From the NCBI GenBank assembly GCA_018883625.1, contig JAHLFV010000182.1:1-8531 (forward strand): a stretch of 8,531 nucleotides of DNA. The letters run 5' to 3'. Made by a program: the position numbers and the translations under genes. Position 1 is the first letter of the stretch. The number at the start of each line of letters is the position of its first letter. Below are positions 5,461 through 8,531 of the stretch, in pieces. A model generated the notes under the pieces. The model was not told the DNA's origin and did no database searches. It was given only the letters and a program-made list of their open reading frames with translations. This DNA comes from Candidatus Treponema excrementipullorum. Lineage in GTDB: Bacteria; Spirochaetota; Spirochaetia; Treponematales; Treponemataceae.

Positions 5461-6096
5461 TTATTTGTAGTAGTCCAATTTTTTTTCTGAAAATATAAAC
5501 ACTTCTGATACAATCCAGTTCATGACAAAGTAAAACACACCGGCAATAAAAATAGGCATGGTGGAAAATTCCCGACTGGCGGCATTTTGGGCTGCCCGGA
5601 ACAATTCCGCTACTCCGATTACCTGAACAAGGGCCGTATCTTTTACAAGGGTTATTACTTCGTTACCCGTTGCCGGTAAAATGCGTTTGATAACTTGGGG
5701 TAAAATAATTTTAAAAAAAGTTTGACTTTTGGTAAATCCCAGTACTTTGCAGGCTTCATATTGTCCCTGAGAAATGGAGCTTATACCACCCCGATAGATT
5801 TCTGCAAAGTATGCCGCATAATTTAAAGACATAGCCACAATGGCAGCAGTAAATCTGTCGTAAGAAAAACCAAACAGATAGAATGGAGCAAAATATACAA
5901 AAATCAGTTGCAATATGAGAGGAGTGCCCCGTACAATTAAAATAAAAATCTTTGCAGGCCACTGTAAAAAAACATTTTTTGACATTCGGGCTGCCGCAAT
6001 GGGAAGCCCCAGAGGTAGAGAAAACAGCAAAGTCAGAAAAAATACTTTCAAAGATACCACCGTACCTTCCAATAATACCGGTAATAACGAACCCAT
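5461..6096 (-). CDS. Polar amino-acid ABC transporter, permease (HisM/GlnP type)
   Basis: This membrane subunit has 211 residues and about five hydrophobic segments (roughly 12-35, 48-72, 82-100, 148-164 and 180-202). It carries the His/Glu/Gln permease signature RGTPLILQL (56-64) and the EAA loop, which docks to the ATPase, at EACKVLGFTKSQTFFKIILP (114-133). Only one permease gene is present, so the channel is probably a homodimer, as in GlnP-type systems. The ATG at 6096 has a GAGG about seven bases upstream and lies 18 bases after the binding-protein stop. The substrate cannot be fixed from this subunit. Confidence 0.96.
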   Translation of the reverse strand: MGSLLPVLLEGTVVSLKVFFLTLLFSLPLGLPIAAARMSKNVFLQWPAKIFILIVRGTPLILQLIFVYFAPFYLFGFSYDRFTAAIVAMSLNYAAYFAEIYRGGISSISQGQYEACKVLGFTKSQTFFKIILPQVIKRILPATGNEVITLVKDTALVQVIGVAELFRAAQNAASREFSTMPIFIAGVFYFVMNWIVSEVFIFSEKKLDYYK

Positions 6097-6114
6097 TTCT
6101 CCACCTCAAAAATA

Positions 6115-6918
6115 TTACTTTCCTACAACGGAAATATCTGCACCAAACCACTTGGTAGAAATTTCAGCAATCGTTCCGTCGGCAGCCATGTCATTCAAAA
6201 TACGCTGGACTTCGTCTCGGAGTTTTACATCCCCTTTTCTGAATCCGATGCCGTACTCTTCCGTACTCAGGTGTTCATCCAAAACTACAAAGTTTTTACC
6301 GGTAGTTTTAATACTGTAGTTTCCCACAACCATATCCATAACAACACCGTCAACACCGCCGATTTCCAAATCCATCAAAGCGGTAAGGTTTTCTTTGAAT
6401 TCCACGATATTTTTCAGGGACTTTTTAAAACTTTCCGCACCGTTAACGGCTTCAGCGGCACTGGAACCGGCTTGCAAACCAATAGTCTTTCCGGCAAGGT
6501 CTGCCAAAGTTTTGATTCCGGAATCTCCCCGAACTATTACAACCTGTGCATTGTCCAAATAAGGCTCCGTAAAACTCATAGCTTCAAGGCGTTCGGCAGT
6601 CATTGTAAAACCGTTCCAAATACAGTCGATGTTTCCGGTAGCAAGTTCCTGCTCTTTTGCAGTCCAGTCAATAGGCTGACAGCGGAGTTTTACCCCCAAC
6701 CGTTTGGCAACTTCTCCGGCTAAGTCTATGTCGTATCCTACAATTTCGTTTGCCTCATTTCTGAACCCCAACGGGGGAAAAGAATCGTCCAACCCCAAAA
6801 CAAATTCCCCTCGGCTTTTTAGTTCTTCCAAAGAATTATCCTCTTTTGTTGTTTTGCTACAGCCTAAAAGACCGAAAGCTAAAAAACAGACAAGAGCAAC
6901 ACCTATAATTTTTTTCAT
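6115..6918 (-). CDS. Polar amino-acid ABC transporter, substrate-binding lipoprotein (SBP family 3)
   Basis: This is the ligand-binding part of the importer, 267 residues. A lipoprotein signal peptide is clear: MKKIIG, then a hydrophobic core, and lipobox LLGC with the lipidated Cys at 20. The mature domain has the family 3 pattern: LGLDDSFPPLGF (41-52), IVGYDIDLAGEVAKRLGV (59-76), and GFTMTAERLEAMSFTEPYL (103-121), whose Arg110 is the usual contact for the ligand carboxylate. GLQAGSSAAEAV (147-158) then forms the second binding edge. These residues say polar amino acid but do not choose between arginine, glutamine, cystine and others. The ATG at 6918 has AGAGG six bases upstream. Being next to argH may hint at arginine, but the two units appear to be transcribed separately. 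Confidence 0.96.
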   Translation of the reverse strand: MKKIIGVALVCFLAFGLLGCSKTTKEDNSLEELKSRGEFVLGLDDSFPPLGFRNEANEIVGYDIDLAGEVAKRLGVKLRCQPIDWTAKEQELATGNIDCIWNGFTMTAERLEAMSFTEPYLDNAQVVIVRGDSGIKTLADLAGKTIGLQAGSSAAEAVNGAESFKKSLKNIVEFKENLTALMDLEIGGVDGVVMDMVVGNYSIKTTGKNFVVLDEHLSTEEYGIGFRKGDVKLRDEVQRILNDMAADGTIAEISTKWFGADISVVGK

Positions 6919-6934
6919 TTTATACCTCTCCCAC

Positions 6935-6970
6935 TTTTTCAGCCATATAAAATTTTACTTTACTGAAAAA
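6935..6970 (-). repeat. Leader hairpin upstream of the ABC importer operon
   Basis: TTTTTCAG (6935-6942) and CTGAAAAA (6963-6970) are perfect 8-base inverted repeats with a 20-base spacer. The spacer itself contains the palindrome TAAAATTTTA. In the transcript this would form a hairpin ending a few bases before the ribosome site of the binding-protein gene. It could modulate translation or stabilise the message. It matches no riboswitch that I recognise. Confidence 0.5.
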
Positions 6971-6978
6971 ACTTTAGT

Positions 6979-6986
6979 CACACTGT
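6979..6986 (-). repeat. ACAGTGTG motif, third intergenic copy
   Basis: The minus strand reads ACAGTGTG here, overlapping the candidate -10 box of the importer operon. The other two copies flank the rpsP promoter. Read by eye, I found none inside a gene. Its position would suit a repressor site, but no regulator is known from this window. Confidence 0.45.
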
Positions 6987-7010
6987 ACACCAAATAGTAT
7001 ACCTTGACAA
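6982..7010 (-). promoter_or_regulatory. Candidate promoter of the ABC importer operon
   Basis: On the minus strand TTGTCA (7010-7005) and TACAGT (6987-6982) are 17 bases apart, matching sigma70 boxes at five and four of six positions. A better-looking -10, TATACT (7001-6996), lies between them, but no good -35 is placed for it. The TACAGT box overlaps the ACAGTGTG motif at 6979-6986. Transcription would begin near 6975, leaving a leader of about 55 bases. Confidence 0.5.
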
Positions 7011-7045
7011 GAGAAAAATCAGTCAGAGAGCCATTTTTTCTGTTT

Positions 7046-8461
7046 TTATTGGTTTATCCAATCCTGTAAGGAAGCAATCTGTTTTGCCACTTCTTCGGGA
7101 GCAGGTCCTCCTGTGGTTTTTCTGTTTTTCATACAGCCATCGGGAGTGATGTACTCAAAAATGTCTTTTTCAATCAGAGGGGAACACCGTTGAAAGTCAG
7201 TGATATCCAAATCTTCCAAATTACAGTTTTTTTCTATGGCGATTCTGACGGCACCGGCTGCCACACCGTGGGCTGTTCTGAAGGGCATTCCTTTTCTTAC
7301 AAGATAATCTGCCACATCGGTAGCGTTAGAATGCCCTCCTACACAGGAAGAAGCCATTTTTGCCTCATTCCATTGAGCAGTTCCTATCATGTGGGTAAAC
7401 ACTTCCAAGCAGGAATACACGGTATCGTAGGCATCAAAAAGACTTTCCTTGTCTTCCTGCATATCCCGATTATAGGAAAGAGGTAAGCCCTTCACCATTG
7501 TCAGCAAGGCTATTAAGTTACCGTACACTTTTCCTGTTCGGCCCCGGATAAGTTCTGCAAAATCAGGATTTTTCTTTTGAGGCATAATGCTGGAACCGGT
7601 GGACCACTTTTCCGACAAAGTGATAAACTTGAATTCTTCCGTAGACCAGATAATTATTTCTTCACAGAACCGAGACAGATGGGCCATTATCAACGAAAAG
7701 GCTGCCGTGAACTCTATACAGTAATCTCTGTCCGCAACGGTATCTAAAGAGTTGTCTGTCACTCCTTCAAAGCCCAAACTTTCAGCCACCATTTCCCTGT
7801 TTAAAGGCAATGTGGAACCGGCTAGTGCCCCGGCTCCCAAAGGACATTTGTTTATACGACCTAACGCATCTTCTAAACGTTGCCAATCCCGCTGCAACAT
7901 CCAGGCCCAGGCACACAGATGATGTGCCAGAGAAACTGGTTGAGCCCGTTGCATGTGGGTATAACCGCTTAACAGAGATTCTTTATGTTTGTCGGCTATA
8001 GACACCAACACAGAAACTACTGTTTTAATCCGCCGTTGCAAATCGGGAATTGCATGACGTAAATACAGTCTTTCATCCAAGGCTATTTGATCGTTACGAC
8101 TGCGACCGGTATGAACTTTTTTACCTGCTTCTCCCAGCCTGTCTGTTAAAACACCTTCTATAAAGGAATGAATATCTTCTGCAGAATAGTCGATTTTCAG
8201 TTTCCCTGACAGTAAATCTTCGCCTATGCGTTGCAATTCCCCAGTTATTTGGAGACTTTCTTCTTTGGGGATAATTCCCGCTTCTCCCAACATGGTGGCG
8301 TGGGCTATGCTTCCTTTGATGTCATCTTGAGCCATACGCTCATCCACGTATATGGAAGTTTCAAATTCTACCGCAGCTCCGTCTGGCCCCTCTTTAAAAC
8401 GACCACTCCACAAAGCTGCATGGTTTCCGCCTTCTATAGCACCTTTATTTTTTTCTGACAT
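7046..8461 (-). CDS. argH: Argininosuccinate lyase
   Basis: ArgH splits argininosuccinate into arginine and fumarate, the last step of arginine synthesis, in the cytoplasm. The 471-residue protein belongs to the fumarase/aspartase superfamily and forms tetramers in the family. It opens with LWSGRFKEGPD (17-27). The three active-site regions are intact: HTGRSRNDQ (117-125), YTHMQRAQP with catalytic His169 (167-175), and the signature loop GSSIMPQKKNPD (289-300), which holds the catalytic Ser. Length is normal (455-470). The ATG at 8461 follows AAGAGAG about 8 bases upstream and lies 11 bases after the stop of an upstream gene, so the two are probably co-transcribed. No GC-rich terminator is visible behind it. 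Confidence 0.98.
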   Translation of the reverse strand: MSEKNKGAIEGGNHAALWSGRFKEGPDGAAVEFETSIYVDERMAQDDIKGSIAHATMLGEAGIIPKEESLQITGELQRIGEDLLSGKLKIDYSAEDIHSFIEGVLTDRLGEAGKKVHTGRSRNDQIALDERLYLRHAIPDLQRRIKTVVSVLVSIADKHKESLLSGYTHMQRAQPVSLAHHLCAWAWMLQRDWQRLEDALGRINKCPLGAGALAGSTLPLNREMVAESLGFEGVTDNSLDTVADRDYCIEFTAAFSLIMAHLSRFCEEIIIWSTEEFKFITLSEKWSTGSSIMPQKKNPDFAELIRGRTGKVYGNLIALLTMVKGLPLSYNRDMQEDKESLFDAYDTVYSCLEVFTHMIGTAQWNEAKMASSCVGGHSNATDVADYLVRKGMPFRTAHGVAAGAVRIAIEKNCNLEDLDITDFQRCSPLIEKDIFEYITPDGCMKNRKTTGGPAPEEVAKQIASLQDWINQ

Positions 8462-8472
8462 AATGTTCTCTC

Positions 8473-8531
8473 TTACTTGTGATTTTCTACAAAAGAATTG
8501 ATTCCCTGAAAAATTTCTTCGTCAATAACGT
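8473..8531 (-). CDS. Unidentified gene, C-terminal fragment (cut by window edge)
   Basis: Upstream of argH one minus-strand frame is open from the right edge to a TAA at 8475-8473 and encodes the C-terminus VIDEEIFQGINSFVENHK. The other two frames close earlier or give an unlikely composition. The short gap to argH (11 bases) suggests one operon, perhaps with another arginine or amino-acid gene. Eighteen residues are too few to name the family; I do not recognise the argG C-terminus in it. Confidence 0.6.
   Translation of the reverse strand, partial: VIDEEIFQGINSFVENHK

Noticed and set aside
5756..6151. Second minus-strand frame overlapping the permease gene
   Set aside because: The permease frame has the full family signature and EAA loop; the other frame is Cys- and Phe-rich nonsense in the same DNA.
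7020..7048. Terminator behind argH
   Set aside because: GAAAAA can pair with TTTTTC here, but the stem has almost no GC pairs and a long loop, so it cannot be called a terminator.

Overview
Every gene in the window reads on the minus strand, so the biological order runs from the right edge to the left. The DNA is moderately AT-rich. The most likely source is a spirochaete of the Treponema type. The reason is the order rpsP-khpA-rimM-trmD-rplS, followed by a FliK-like gene, a free FlhB C-terminal-like gene, a small protein and yraN. This is an inference from gene order, and a clostridial Firmicute is the main alternative. The presence of argH would fit a free-living or gut/oral species better than a strict pathogen with reduced biosynthesis.

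Right part (about 8531-7046): the last 18 codons of an unidentified gene, then argH (argininosuccinate lyase, the final step of arginine synthesis) 11 bases downstream, probably in one transcript. Middle right (about 7010-4703): a complete polar amino-acid ABC importer, consisting of a lipoprotein binding protein, a permease and an ATPase. The genes are tightly spaced and have a candidate promoter and a leader hairpin. Middle (4702-2250): a non-coding strip with a near-consensus sigma70 promoter, then the classic ribosome/tRNA-maturation operon rpsP (S16), khpA (KH RNA chaperone), rimM (30S maturation), trmD (m1G37 tRNA methyltransferase) and rplS (L19). It is closed by a strong intrinsic terminator.

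Left part (2241-1): a second tightly overlapped group whose first start codon abuts the terminator's U-tract. It holds a FliK-like protein, an orphan FlhB C-terminal-like export-switch domain lacking the NPTH autocleavage motif, a 72-residue stand-alone protein resembling the segment before HD-GYP domains, YraN (UPF0102, nuclease-like fold), and the start of an unrecognised gene cut by the window edge. The order FliK-like, FlhB-C-like, (small protein), YraN behind rplS recalls ylqG-ylqH near rplS in Bacillus and looks like an old conserved neighbourhood.

There are no mobile elements, CRISPR arrays, tRNAs or rRNAs. No clearly novel system is visible. The points most worth a second look are the flagellar-switch-like module, the terminator-start junction that may gate it, an Asp-to-Glu change at the TrmD catalytic position, and an 8-base motif (ACAGTGTG) found three times, only in the two intergenic strips. 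The longest stretch without a gene is about 190 bases (4514-4702).
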